A stretch of 64,000 nt of DNA from Flavobacterium sp. HSC-61S13. Lineage in GTDB: Bacteria; Bacteroidota; Bacteroidia; Flavobacteriales; Flavobacteriaceae. A program made the position numbers and the translations under genes. The DNA lies in assembly GCF_024171535.1 (NCBI RefSeq), contig NZ_JALJZV010000016.1, positions 1 through 64,000 of the forward strand. The letters run 5' to 3'. The notes beneath the pieces were generated by a model that had not been told where the DNA came from, ran no database searches, and saw only the letters and a list, made by a program, of their open reading frames with translations. Positions 36,193 through 45,862 of this stretch are shown here, in pieces (the first letter of the stretch is position 1; each line of letters opens with the position of its first letter).

Positions 36193-37605
36193 TTAATGAT
36201 TTAAAGATTGATTGTTTTCGTGATTGGCGGCTCTTGCTCTTTTAAAATTATCACCAGATGATTTAAGAATCGTTTTCACCTCTGCTTGCGCAATTACAGG
36301 GAAACTTCTAGAATATAATAAGAAAAGTACAAAGAAAAATCCAATAGTTCCGATATAAATACCTGCATCTACAAAAGTAGGTTGGAACATCGTCCAAGAA
36401 GAAGGTAAGTAATCTCTGTGTAAAGACGTAACAATAATTACGAAACGCTCGAACCACATCCCTATGTTTACAATAATAGAGATAATGAAAGAAGCCATAA
36501 TACTTGTTCTGATTTTCTTAAACCACATTACTTGTGGAGAAATCACGTTACAAGTCATCATTAACCAATATGACCACCAGTAAGGTCCTGTTGCTCTATT
36601 CAAGAAAGCGTATTGCTCATACTCTACTCCAGAGTACCAAGCCACCCACAATTCCGTAATATAAGCCACCCCTACGATAGATCCTGTGATCATCACAACG
36701 ATGTTCATCAATTCAATATGTTGTACGGTAATATAATCTTCTAGGTTAGACACCTTTCTCATAATGATCAACAAGGTGTTTACCATTGCAAATCCAGAGA
36801 AGATCGCACCTGCCACGAAATATGGAGGTAAGATAGTCGTGTGCCATCCCGGTATAACAGATGTAGCAAAGTCAAAAGATACAATGGTGTGTACCGAAAG
36901 TACCAATGGAGTTGCCAAACCAGCCAATACCAAAGAAACCTCTTCAAAACGTTGCCAGTCTTTAGCTCTACCGCTCCAACCGAAACTTAAAATTGAATAA
37001 ATTCTCTTAGTAAATGGCGTGATAGCTCTATCTCTTAACATCGCGAAATCGGGTAACAAACCAGTCCACCAGAAAACTAATGATACCGATAGATACGTTG
37101 AAATCGCAAACACGTCCCAAAGTAATGGGGAGTTAAAGTTCACCCATAATGATCCAAATTGATTTGGAATAGGTAATACCCAGTACGCCAACCAAGGGCG
37201 TCCCATGTGAATAATTGGGAATAAACCCGCTTGAACAACAGAGAAGATAGTCATGGCTTCCGCAGAACGGTTAATAGCCATTCTCCACTTTTGTCTGAAT
37301 AGTAAAAGTACGGCAGAAATCAATGTTCCCGCGTGACCAATACCTACCCACCAAACAAAGTTAGTAATATCCCAAGCCCATCCAACTGTTTTATTTAATC
37401 CCCACGTACCGATACCTGTACCGACAGTGTAGATCATACAACCTACTCCCCAAAGAAAAGCAGCTAAAGCAATCGAAAAAACTATCCACCATTGTTTATT
37501 GGCTCTCCCCTCAACAGGTCTAGCCACATCAACTGTTATATCGTGATAAGATTTATCACCTATAACTAAAGGTTTTCTAATGGGTGCTTCGTAATGTGAC
37601 GACAT
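36193..37605 (-). CDS. actC: Alternative Complex III subunit ActC (NrfD/PsrC-type)
   Basis: 470 residues with about ten membrane helices; two four-helix NrfD-type bundles. Motifs FVWWVGIGHAGTLISAVLLL and HMGRPWLAYWVLPIPNQ are typical. It provides the main quinol-binding site and possible proton path, passing electrons to the Fe-S/heme subunits ActB and ActA. Between actB (38-nt gap) and actD. Confidence 0.95.
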   Translation of the reverse strand: MSSHYEAPIRKPLVIGDKSYHDITVDVARPVEGRANKQWWIVFSIALAAFLWGVGCMIYTVGTGIGTWGLNKTVGWAWDITNFVWWVGIGHAGTLISAVLLLFRQKWRMAINRSAEAMTIFSVVQAGLFPIIHMGRPWLAYWVLPIPNQFGSLWVNFNSPLLWDVFAISTYLSVSLVFWWTGLLPDFAMLRDRAITPFTKRIYSILSFGWSGRAKDWQRFEEVSLVLAGLATPLVLSVHTIVSFDFATSVIPGWHTTILPPYFVAGAIFSGFAMVNTLLIIMRKVSNLEDYITVQHIELMNIVVMITGSIVGVAYITELWVAWYSGVEYEQYAFLNRATGPYWWSYWLMMTCNVISPQVMWFKKIRTSIMASFIISIIVNIGMWFERFVIIVTSLHRDYLPSSWTMFQPTFVDAGIYIGTIGFFFVLFLLYSRSFPVIAQAEVKTILKSSGDNFKRARAANHENNQSLNH

Positions 37606-37643
37606 AATCCTTTATAAGTTTCTTAATTAATAATTAGTTATTT

Positions 37644-40600
37644 TTAGTTATTTCTAACTTTTACGTGATAAAACACGTTTGGTTTTGTTCCAATATGCTC
37701 CAACAAATGATACATTCTATCATCCTCAACTAATTTAGCTACAACGGATTCTTTGTCGTTAACGTCACCGAACACCATTGCACCACTAGAACAAGCTGCA
37801 GAACAAGCCGTTTGGAATTCATCCTTACTTACTGCTCTACCCTCTCTCTTGGCAGTTAAAATTGTTGCTTGAGTCATTTGGATACACATAGAACATTTCT
37901 CCATAACCCCACGTGAACGTACATTTACATCTGGATTTAACACCATACGACCTAAATCATCATTCATGTGATAGTCAAACTCGCTATTTTTATTATATAA
38001 GAACCAGTTAAAACGTCTTACTTTATAAGGACAGTTATTCGCACAATATCTTGTACCCACACAACGGTTGTACGCCATGTGATTTTGACCTTGACGTCCG
38101 TGTGATGTTGCCGCTACTGGACAAACTGTCTCACATGGAGCATGGTTACAGTGTTGACACATTACCGGTTGGAAAACAACTTGTGGATTATCAGCCGATT
38201 CTTCAAGACCTTTAAAAGTATTGAAATTCTCCGTGAATCCTTTAGCATTTACCTTCACCTCTACATCTCCTGCGAAAGTATCTTCAGAAGAATAGTAACG
38301 GTCAATACGCAACCAGTGCATATCTCTACTTCTACGGATCTCTGATTTACCAACAACTGGAACGTTGTTTTCAGCATGACATGCGATAACACAAGCCCCA
38401 CATCCAGTACAAGCATTTAAGTCGATCGATAAATTAAAATGGTGCCCAACACTACGGTCAAACGACTCCCAAATATCCACAGAACTAGCTGGCACAGACT
38501 GGTGATCTAAAGAAACCATCGGAATGATATTCCAATCTCTAACGTCTTTAGAGTTAAAAACCTCTAGAGTCGTTTCTTTAATAATATCTCCTCTTCCCAT
38601 TAAGGTATTCTGCAACTGAACACAAGCAAACTCGTGATCACCTTTAGTTTTCTCAATAGTAACAGACTGAACCGTATTAAAATCATTATACAATTGGTAA
38701 GCATTAACACCTACCTGCATTTCTTCTTTCATCGCCGCTTTACGACCGTAACCGAAAGATAAACCTACTGTTCCAACAGCCTGACCTGGTTGAATCAATA
38801 CAGGAACATTTTCCAATGTTACACCGTTAACCTTGATCGATACATAACTTCCGTTAAGACCACCATTGGCTACGTGATAATTTTTAAGATCTAAAGAAGC
38901 TGCGTCTGACTTAGAAACCGTCAGATAGTTATCCCAAGATACACGTGTCAATGGATCTGGAAACTCTTGCAACCAAGGATTGTTTGCTTGTTGTCCATCA
39001 CCCATTCCAGTTTTAGTATACAATACCAATTCCAGACCTGCCGCTTTTTTAGTTTGACCTAAAGTCGCCGCAGCAGATGCATAATCATATCCTGCATTTT
39101 GTTCGTTTGATGCTGCAAATTCTGCGAAACCATCATGAACTAATTTATTCCAACTTACTCCCTCTAATACAGAACTTCCAACAGATTTTAAGTAGTCGTA
39201 ATAAGCAGTAGCACTACCGTTCCAAACCAACAAAGCATCTTGTAATTGTCTTGTATCAAATAACGGACGAATCGTCGGTTGCACTACACTGTAGTGTCCT
39301 TTGCGAATCATTACATCTCCCCAAGATTCTAAGTAATGAGGTAAAGCTGCCGCTATAGTTGTATGTAAAGCTGTCTCATCCTCTTTCATCGAGAACGCAA
39401 CAGATGTTTTAACTTTTTTAAGTCCTTCTTCGAAAGCCGTTGCATTTGGCAACGTGTAAACCGGGTTAACCCCACTCATGATTAAGGTATGAATCACACC
39501 CGCATTCATGTCTTTTACCAATTGCGCTACTTCAGCAGCATTTCCTTTACGAACATATTTTGGTTTTGATGGCATAAATGCTTTAGAACCCAAAGCTTGG
39601 TTAATTGCAAATACCAATAACTGAGCATTTACATCTTCCAATCCTGAAACCAAAACCCCACCAGCACCAGCTGCTTTTAATTGTTTTGCAGCAATTTCAA
39701 TTTCTTTATCTCTAGCAGTAGCTGCAGTTGAAACAGCTCCACCAACGATCGCATTGTAAATCTTAACTAACGCTAATTTTTGTTCCGCTACCGTTAAAGA
39801 AATTCTCTTATCTGCATTGGCTCCTGACAAAGACATATTAGCCTCAATCTGGATATGCTTAGACATTTTACCGTTTTTTGGAATTCTCTTCATTCCGTAA
39901 GCCGTATCATACCCACCACCTTGCCAGTCTCCCAACAAGTCAGCCCCTACAGAAAGAATCAAATCTGCCTGACCAAAATCATAGTCAGCCAAAGCGCGCT
40001 CTCCGTAAACTTTTTGATATGCATCTAAAGCTGCAGTAGAAGAAACCGCATCATAAACGATGTGTTTAGCAGAAGGATTTAAGGTCAAGAATTCTGCGAT
40101 CAATCTATCCGTAGATGGACTAGCCATAGTATTTGTCAATAAAACAATTTTTGCCCCTGTAGTTTTAGCATCTTCTAAACTCGCTGTGATTTTAGAATTT
40201 ACCGCTTTCCAAGAAACTGCTTTACCCTCGATTTTAGGTTGCTTTAAACGAAGATTATCGTAAAGAGACAAAACCGATGCATGCACACGAGCATTAGCTC
40301 CTGACAATGCGTTAGACAAATTATTATTTTCTACTTTAATCGGACGCCCTTCACGGGTTTTAACTAAAATATTAGTAAAATCAAAACCATCAGCAATGGT
40401 AGTAGCATAAAAATCTGCTACTCCCGGAATAATTTCTTCCGGCTGAACAACATAAGGAATCGACTTAATAACTGGTCCTTCACAAGCTGCTAAAGAAGCT
40501 GCTGCTGTAGAAAAACCAACGTATTTCAAAAAGTCCCGACGAGTAGTTGATGAAGTCGATAAAGTATCTTTATCTCCAAGAAATTCATCTGTAGGAATTT

Positions 40601-40694
40601 CTTCAACAAACTCATTGTTTCTTAGCGTCTCAACAATAGAACTATTATCATTCAGCTCTTCAACACTTTTCCAGTATTTTTTGTTTGATGCCAT
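37644..40694 (-). CDS. actB: Alternative Complex III subunit ActB (molybdopterin oxidoreductase-like plus four-cluster ferredoxin domain)
   Basis: 1016 residues. A Tat-like motif TRRDFLKYVGFSTAAA begins at ~51 with SLAAC nearby. The large N-terminal part resembles molybdopterin oxidoreductases but family knowledge says ActB binds no Mo cofactor. The C-terminal ~300 residues are an NrfC/PsrB-like domain with cluster motifs CTGCGACVIACHAENN, CQHCNHAPCETVCP, CVGTRYCANNCP and CSMCIQMTQ with a later CSAACSSG, enough Cys for three to four Fe-S clusters. It is located on the periplasmic face, between ActC and ActA. Confidence 0.95.
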   Translation of the reverse strand: MASNKKYWKSVEELNDNSSIVETLRNNEFVEEIPTDEFLGDKDTLSTSSTTRRDFLKYVGFSTAAASLAACEGPVIKSIPYVVQPEEIIPGVADFYATTIADGFDFTNILVKTREGRPIKVENNNLSNALSGANARVHASVLSLYDNLRLKQPKIEGKAVSWKAVNSKITASLEDAKTTGAKIVLLTNTMASPSTDRLIAEFLTLNPSAKHIVYDAVSSTAALDAYQKVYGERALADYDFGQADLILSVGADLLGDWQGGGYDTAYGMKRIPKNGKMSKHIQIEANMSLSGANADKRISLTVAEQKLALVKIYNAIVGGAVSTAATARDKEIEIAAKQLKAAGAGGVLVSGLEDVNAQLLVFAINQALGSKAFMPSKPKYVRKGNAAEVAQLVKDMNAGVIHTLIMSGVNPVYTLPNATAFEEGLKKVKTSVAFSMKEDETALHTTIAAALPHYLESWGDVMIRKGHYSVVQPTIRPLFDTRQLQDALLVWNGSATAYYDYLKSVGSSVLEGVSWNKLVHDGFAEFAASNEQNAGYDYASAAATLGQTKKAAGLELVLYTKTGMGDGQQANNPWLQEFPDPLTRVSWDNYLTVSKSDAASLDLKNYHVANGGLNGSYVSIKVNGVTLENVPVLIQPGQAVGTVGLSFGYGRKAAMKEEMQVGVNAYQLYNDFNTVQSVTIEKTKGDHEFACVQLQNTLMGRGDIIKETTLEVFNSKDVRDWNIIPMVSLDHQSVPASSVDIWESFDRSVGHHFNLSIDLNACTGCGACVIACHAENNVPVVGKSEIRRSRDMHWLRIDRYYSSEDTFAGDVEVKVNAKGFTENFNTFKGLEESADNPQVVFQPVMCQHCNHAPCETVCPVAATSHGRQGQNHMAYNRCVGTRYCANNCPYKVRRFNWFLYNKNSEFDYHMNDDLGRMVLNPDVNVRSRGVMEKCSMCIQMTQATILTAKREGRAVSKDEFQTACSAACSSGAMVFGDVNDKESVVAKLVEDDRMYHLLEHIGTKPNVFYHVKVRNN

Positions 40695-40725
40695 TGTATA
40701 TATATATTAGCTTCTTAAATTATTT

Positions 40726-41997
40726 TTAATAGTGGCACTTTCCACACTCTAAACCACCCATTTGTGCAACAGTCAATTTCTCAACGCCGTATTTCTTAGA
40801 TAATTCCTCATGAATTTTCGCATAATACTCATTGTTGTCCATTTTCACATCCGTTTTACGGTGGCAATCAATACACCATCCCATTGTCAATGGAGAATGT
40901 TGTCTCATTACTTCCATCTCCTCTACAGGACCATGACAAGTTTGACACTCCAATCCAGCCACTGATACGTGCTGTGAGTGATTATAGTACACAAAATCAG
41001 GTAAGTTATGAATTCTAACCCATTTCACTGGTTTTTCTTCTCCAGTATACTTTTGAGTAGAAGCATCCCATCCAACCGCAGCGTATAATTTTTGAATTTC
41101 AGCTGTATAGAATTCTGGACTATAGTTACCATAGTCTACACCTTCATCACCTTGAAACTCGCTAATACTCTTATGACAGTTCATACAAACATTCAAAGAA
41201 GGAATTCCCGAAGTTTTACTAACTCTCGCAGAAGAGTGACAGTATTTACAATCAATACCATTATCACCAGCGTGAATTTTGTGAGAGAAATGTATCGGTT
41301 GAACCGGCTCGTAACCTTGATCAACACCTACCTGCATCAAATAACCAAACACAAAGTAAGACCCTACTAAAATAAACACTATCGTAGTCAAAACTACCAT
41401 AAACTGATTTCTAGCAAACGCCTTCCAAATTGGCACAGTCTGACGAACCTCTGGAGTCAATCCATTGGCCTCAACAACCTTATTTAACACCTTCTTAACA
41501 AAGAACAGCATCGCTACTAGTAGCAACAACACCAATACCAATGCCCCCAAGACAACCATATTCGAAACATCGTTCGAACTGCCACCTTGAGCACCTCCAG
41601 CTGCAGCAACTGGCGCAGGCGCCACCTTTGCAGGCTCAGAAGTATAAGCTAAAATATTGTCGATATCTTCATCAGAAAGAGCAGGAAAGTCATTCATCAC
41701 GACTTTATTCCACTCATTGAAGAGTTTTACAGCAGCTGCATCCCCTGATTTGATCAAGGACGAACTACTCTTAATCCATTTGTGCAACCAAGCGGTGTCG
41801 TGTCTTTCGACTACACCACGAAGCGCAGGCCCTGTTGAATTTCCATCCAGCTTATGACATGCCGCACAGTTTGAATTAAATACTTCTCTACCTTTTGCTG
41901 CGTCTTGAGCAAACGAAACTGTAGAGAACGATAGCATTAACGCTAAACAAAAGAAAAAAATCTTTGAAAACGAATTATGGTTACCCACTTTTTCCAT
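40726..41997 (-). CDS. actA: Alternative Complex III subunit ActA, multiheme cytochrome c with fused N-terminal cytochrome domain
   Basis: 423 residues. Signal peptide ~1-31, then a monoheme cytochrome c domain with CAACH (residues 44-48), a linker rich in Ala/Pro, membrane helices at ~146-168 and ~193-213, and a C-terminal pentaheme region with CKYCH, CMNCH, CQTCH, CIDCH and CGKCH. Six CxxCH sites in all. ActA moves electrons from ActB to ActE. First gene of the eight-gene operon; a TATTTTTG box lies at 42084-42091. Confidence 0.93.
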   Translation of the reverse strand: MEKVGNHNSFSKIFFFCLALMLSFSTVSFAQDAAKGREVFNSNCAACHKLDGNSTGPALRGVVERHDTAWLHKWIKSSSSLIKSGDAAAVKLFNEWNKVVMNDFPALSDEDIDNILAYTSEPAKVAPAPVAAAGGAQGGSSNDVSNMVVLGALVLVLLLLVAMLFFVKKVLNKVVEANGLTPEVRQTVPIWKAFARNQFMVVLTTIVFILVGSYFVFGYLMQVGVDQGYEPVQPIHFSHKIHAGDNGIDCKYCHSSARVSKTSGIPSLNVCMNCHKSISEFQGDEGVDYGNYSPEFYTAEIQKLYAAVGWDASTQKYTGEEKPVKWVRIHNLPDFVYYNHSQHVSVAGLECQTCHGPVEEMEVMRQHSPLTMGWCIDCHRKTDVKMDNNEYYAKIHEELSKKYGVEKLTVAQMGGLECGKCHY

Positions 41998-42083
41998 AGT
42001 TATAAAATGATTATCAACTAAATTAGATAGTTTTTTTGTGCTAATATTAGCGTTCTATTAACTACCCTATTTATAAACTCCGA

Positions 42084-42091
42084 CAAAAATA
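42084..42091 (-). promoter_or_regulatory. -7 promoter box (TATTTTTG) for the actABCDEF-coxB-ctaD operon
   Basis: Exact TAnnTTTG match on the reverse strand, 86 nt upstream of actA, giving an 80-nt leader. No other match was seen closer to actA. Confidence 0.45.
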
Positions 42092-42188
42092 CAATTTATG
42101 AATTACTCTTAAAACCTTTACCAGACTTAAAATGTAATTTATACCTATTCTAAATAGACCGGATGTGTGTATTTATTTATATATATTG

Positions 42189-42196
42189 TACTTTTG
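42189..42196 (+). promoter_or_regulatory. -7 promoter box (TACTTTTG) for the SPOR-domain gene
   Basis: Exact TAnnTTTG match, 18 nt before the ATG at 42215. Confidence 0.5.
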
Positions 42197-42214
42197 CTAC
42201 AAATATAATTCATT

Positions 42215-42595
42215 ATGAGAATTTTAAGAAACCTTTTAGCAACATCCTACTTAATTTGTTGCGCAAATGTATGCTTCGCTCAACAACAAAAAGCCACCAT
42301 TCAAGAAGACAAAACCTTCCAAACTCTACTAAATGAGAAGCGAAAACTCAATTCTACCTCCACAGTGAGTGACCGTTTTAAAATTCAAATTTTTTACGGT
42401 ACCAATGCTGAGGCCAGAAAAAGACTCTCCCAGTTTAACCAACAGTATCCTCAACTCGGCGGAACTATTGTCTACACCAATCCATCTTATAAAGTCTGGG
42501 TCGGGAATTTCAAAACACGCATCGAAGCTGAACGAAACCTACAAGCAATTAAGACCTCGTTTTCAAATGCTTTAATCATCAGTCCTAGTAAATAA
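42215..42595 (+). CDS. Small secreted SPOR-domain protein
   Basis: 126 residues: signal peptide (~1-22, ending VCFAQ) and a SPOR domain (~50-124) with FKIQIFYGT, the repeated amphipathic pattern, and YKVWVGNFKTRIEAERNLQ. SPOR domains bind denuded glycan strands of septal peptidoglycan, so a role in envelope or division is likely, but nothing in the neighbourhood fixes it. Single gene with its own promoter box and terminator, divergent from actA. Confidence 0.88.
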   Translation: MRILRNLLATSYLICCANVCFAQQQKATIQEDKTFQTLLNEKRKLNSTSTVSDRFKIQIFYGTNAEARKRLSQFNQQYPQLGGTIVYTNPSYKVWVGNFKTRIEAERNLQAIKTSFSNALIISPSK

Positions 42596-42626
42596 AAAAA
42601 GCTGTCTAAATAGACAGCTTTTTTTA
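42594..42626 (+). terminator. Terminator after the SPOR-domain gene
   Basis: GCTGTCTA / TAGACAGC stem flanked by A7 and T7 runs, so it could work in both directions and may also stop leuS transcripts. Confidence 0.85.
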
Positions 42627-42628
42627 TA

Positions 42629-42737
42629 GTAATCAGTAATTAGTGATCTGTAATCAGTTTGATGGCGATTAACAATTAGATCAATAGTGATGAGCGGTAG
42701 ATTCACGGGGGAACACTTTTTTAGCGAGTGATCGCTA
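42629..42737. repeat. Short intergenic repeats between the SPOR gene and leuS
   Basis: GTAATCAGT occurs twice (42629-42637 and 42650-42658), with related ATTAGTGAT and AATAGTGAT nearby, and an AGCGA/TCGCT hairpin at 42723-42736. This appears to be simple intergenic repeat debris; no gene is present. Confidence 0.4.
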
Positions 42738-42758
42738 CTTCAACGAACCCTCCAACCA

Positions 42759-45575
42759 CTAACCCACCAAATTAATAATTTTTCCAGGTACAATAATCAC
42801 CTTTTTAGGAGCTACGCCATTCAACTGAGCCTGAGTACGTGCATCATTCATCACGATTTCCTCAATCTCCTTTGCCGTTAAATCCATTGGTAATTCCAAT
42901 TTAAAACGCATCTTACCGTTAAAAGACACCGGATACTCCTTTGTACTCTCAACCAAATAAGCGGCTATAAACTGCGGGAATACTTGCTTAGAAACCGAAT
43001 CCTCATGCCCTAAAATAGACCAAAGCTCCTCAGCTATATGTGGCGCATAAGGCGATAAAACTACAGCTAAAGGTTCTAATATTGCACGATGATGGCATTT
43101 TTGCTGACTCAATTCATTGACACAAATCATAAATTGAGAAACCGAAGTATTGAAAGAGAAATTCTCTATGTCTTCTGACACCTTTTTAATCGTCTTATGC
43201 AATGTTTTTAGCATTTCTGCAGTTGGCTCCTCATCAACAACAACCACCCCGTTATCATCTACATACAATTTCCAAAGTTTTTTCAGAAATCCAAAAACAC
43301 CGCTTATACCTGCCGTATTCCAAGGTTTAGCTTGCTCCAATGGTCCTAAAAACATTTCGTACAAACGCAAGGTATCCGCACCATACTCTTCACAGATATC
43401 ATCCGGATTCACCACGTTAAACTTAGACTTAGACATTTTTTCCACTTCATGCCCCACTATATACTTCCCGTTTTCATCTAAAACAAAATCCGCTGTAGCA
43501 AAGTCCGGACGCCAAGCTTTAAATCCTTCTAGATCCAATTCACTAGACGCATTAACCAAACTCACATCTACGTGAAGCGCTTGCACTTTTTGATCCGTTA
43601 TCGCATTTTTAGAAACAAAAGTATTACTTCCTTCAAGGCGATATACAAATGCACTATTTCCAAGGATCATTCCTTGATTAATCAATTTTTTAAAAGGCTC
43701 CTCTACAGCTACAACCCCAATATCCTTTAAAAACTTATTCCAAAAACGCGCATACAACAAGTGACCCGTCGCATGTTCATTTCCTCCAATGTATAAATCG
43801 ACATTTTGCCAATACGCCACAGCTTCTTTTGAAACAATTTCATCGGCATTTCCATCTTCCATATATCTCAACCAATAGAACGAACTACCCGCCCATCCCG
43901 GCATGGTATTTAATTCTAAGGCAAATACCGTTACACCATCGATCTTTGAATTCTCCACAACCTGATTGGCTGCTATATCCCAAGCCCAAACCGTAGCATT
44001 ACCCAAAGGGGGCAACCCATCTTCAGTCGGTAAATACTTTTCTACCTCTGGCAACAATATAGGCAAATATTGCGCATCAATCATTTTCGGCAACCCGTTT
44101 ACATAGTAAACTGGAAACGGCTCTCCCCAATAGCGCTGACGCGAAAAAACAGCATCGCGCAAGCGATAATTCGTTTTCCCCTTACCTTGTTTAAGTACTT
44201 CTAATTTTTCGATAGCCAAAGCCGTCGCTTCTTTATAACCCAGTCCGTTTAAGAAATCTGAATTTTCTAAAACAACCGAATCTTTGTCTGCATAAGCAGT
44301 CTCTGATATATCTATACCTTTAAAAATATTCTGAATCGGAATTGCAAAATGTTTTGCAAAAGCATAATCTCTCTCATCACCACAAGGTACAGCCATAACC
44401 GCCCCTGTTCCATATCCAGCCAATACATAATCACCAATCCAAACCGGAATAGGCTCTTTCGTAAATGGATGCTCCGCATAAGCCCCAGTAAATACACCCG
44501 AAATGGTCTTTACATCAGCCATACGCTCGCGCTCACTTCTCTTCGAAGTCGCTTCAACATAAACATTCACAGCATTCAACTGAGCTGCTGTAGTGATTTT
44601 TGACACCAATTCATGTTCCGGAGCCAATGTCATAAAAGTCACACCAAATATGGTATCAGGACGGGTTGTAAAAACCTCGATGACCTCAGAAGAATCTTTT
44701 AAATTAAAAGTCACAGCAGCTCCGACTGATTTACCAATCCAATTGCGTTGACTCTCCTTCAAACTATCACTCCAATCAATCGTATCCAATCCCTGCAACA
44801 AACGATCCGCATAAGCAGAAATTCGCATGCTCCACTGTGTCATTTTTTTTCTTATTACCGGATGACCACCTCTTTCTGACAACCCATTTATTATCTCATC
44901 ATTGGCCAACACTGTTCCCAAAGCAGGACACCAATTGACTTCCGTTTCTGCCAAATAAGTCATTCTATATTGCAATAAAATTCTCTCTTGCTCATCGGCA
45001 GTAAAAGAATTCCACTGCGTTGCTGTAAATTCAACGATACCCTCATCACATACCGCCTGAACGCTAGTATTCCCTTCCGCAGCAAAAACAGCTTTCAAGT
45101 CATCTATCGATTCAGCGCGATTTGCAGCCAAATTGTACCACGAATTAAACAATTGGATAAAAATCCATTGGGTATGTTTATAATATTCCGGCTCCGATGT
45201 ACGGACTTCTCGACTCCAATCAAAAGAAAAACCAATTCGATCCAATTGTTCGCGATATCGTTTAATATTGACCTCTGTCGTTAAAGCCGGATGTTGTCCT
45301 GTCTGAATCGCATATTGCTCAGCAGGTAATCCAAAACTATCATAACCCTGCGGATGTAAAACATTAAATCCACAATGACGTTTGTAACGCGCATAAATAT
45401 CAGAAGCTATATATCCCAGTGGATGCCCCACATGCAGTCCTGCACCAGATGGATAAGGAAACATATCGAGTACAAAATATTTCGGTTTGTCAGAAACAGC
45501 TTCTGTTTTAAAAGTTTGATTTTCGCTCCAATACTTTTGCCATTTGGCCTCAATCTCTTTTGGATTGTATTTCAT
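42759..45575 (-). CDS. leuS: Leucyl-tRNA synthetase
   Basis: 938 residues, class I aminoacyl-tRNA synthetase. N-terminal MKYNPKEIEAKWQKYWSEN; HIGH signature in GLHVGHPLGY (~residue 46); CP1 editing domain with TTRPDTIFGVTFM and a conserved VMAVPCGDERD; KMSKS loop at ~711 (EKMSKSKFNVVNP); anticodon-binding helical domain and C-terminal domain. Somewhat longer than E. coli LeuRS (860), with an extra segment near residues 150-185 (AESIDDLKAVFAAEG) seen in other Bacteroidota. A possible promoter box, TATTTTTG at 45765-45772 on the reverse strand, would imply a leader of ~185 nt; I saw no T-box. Confidence 0.96.
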   Translation of the reverse strand: MKYNPKEIEAKWQKYWSENQTFKTEAVSDKPKYFVLDMFPYPSGAGLHVGHPLGYIASDIYARYKRHCGFNVLHPQGYDSFGLPAEQYAIQTGQHPALTTEVNIKRYREQLDRIGFSFDWSREVRTSEPEYYKHTQWIFIQLFNSWYNLAANRAESIDDLKAVFAAEGNTSVQAVCDEGIVEFTATQWNSFTADEQERILLQYRMTYLAETEVNWCPALGTVLANDEIINGLSERGGHPVIRKKMTQWSMRISAYADRLLQGLDTIDWSDSLKESQRNWIGKSVGAAVTFNLKDSSEVIEVFTTRPDTIFGVTFMTLAPEHELVSKITTAAQLNAVNVYVEATSKRSERERMADVKTISGVFTGAYAEHPFTKEPIPVWIGDYVLAGYGTGAVMAVPCGDERDYAFAKHFAIPIQNIFKGIDISETAYADKDSVVLENSDFLNGLGYKEATALAIEKLEVLKQGKGKTNYRLRDAVFSRQRYWGEPFPVYYVNGLPKMIDAQYLPILLPEVEKYLPTEDGLPPLGNATVWAWDIAANQVVENSKIDGVTVFALELNTMPGWAGSSFYWLRYMEDGNADEIVSKEAVAYWQNVDLYIGGNEHATGHLLYARFWNKFLKDIGVVAVEEPFKKLINQGMILGNSAFVYRLEGSNTFVSKNAITDQKVQALHVDVSLVNASSELDLEGFKAWRPDFATADFVLDENGKYIVGHEVEKMSKSKFNVVNPDDICEEYGADTLRLYEMFLGPLEQAKPWNTAGISGVFGFLKKLWKLYVDDNGVVVVDEEPTAEMLKTLHKTIKKVSEDIENFSFNTSVSQFMICVNELSQQKCHHRAILEPLAVVLSPYAPHIAEELWSILGHEDSVSKQVFPQFIAAYLVESTKEYPVSFNGKMRFKLELPMDLTAKEIEEIVMNDARTQAQLNGVAPKKVIIVPGKIINLVG

Positions 45576-45862
45576 CTGTCGTTAAATTTTAAAAGTCATT
45601 TGATATCACCGGGCAACGAATCAGTTTGACTAAACCCTCCGTACCGAGCAACTTAATATCTACTTGCTTATAGTGAAAAATATATTTTGTGTTAGCTCCT
45701 TGATTTTTAGCGAAAAACCATAAAAACTCAGAGATTTACACCGTATAGAATTCCTCAATTCACGCAAAAATACACTATATTTATAAGAAATATAAATCTT
45801 TAGCCGTTATTATCGCTGAAAGACATATTTGTTTATTATTTTTACGCCTTAAATAAAGAACT
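45576..45862. promoter_or_regulatory. Divergent intergenic region leuS / ftsX
   Basis: 287 nt with no reading frame of note. A reverse-strand TATTTTTG box (45765-45772) could serve leuS. For ftsX only a near-match TATTTTTA (45837-45844) is visible. Confidence 0.35.

Noticed and set aside
43150..43575. 141-codon forward reading frame opposite leuS
   Set aside because: Shadow of the leuS coding strand; no domain resemblance.
45576..45764. Possible T-box or other riboswitch in the leuS leader
   Set aside because: No T-box sequence (TGGNACC-type) or convincing multi-stem structure seen; T-boxes are rare in Bacteroidota.
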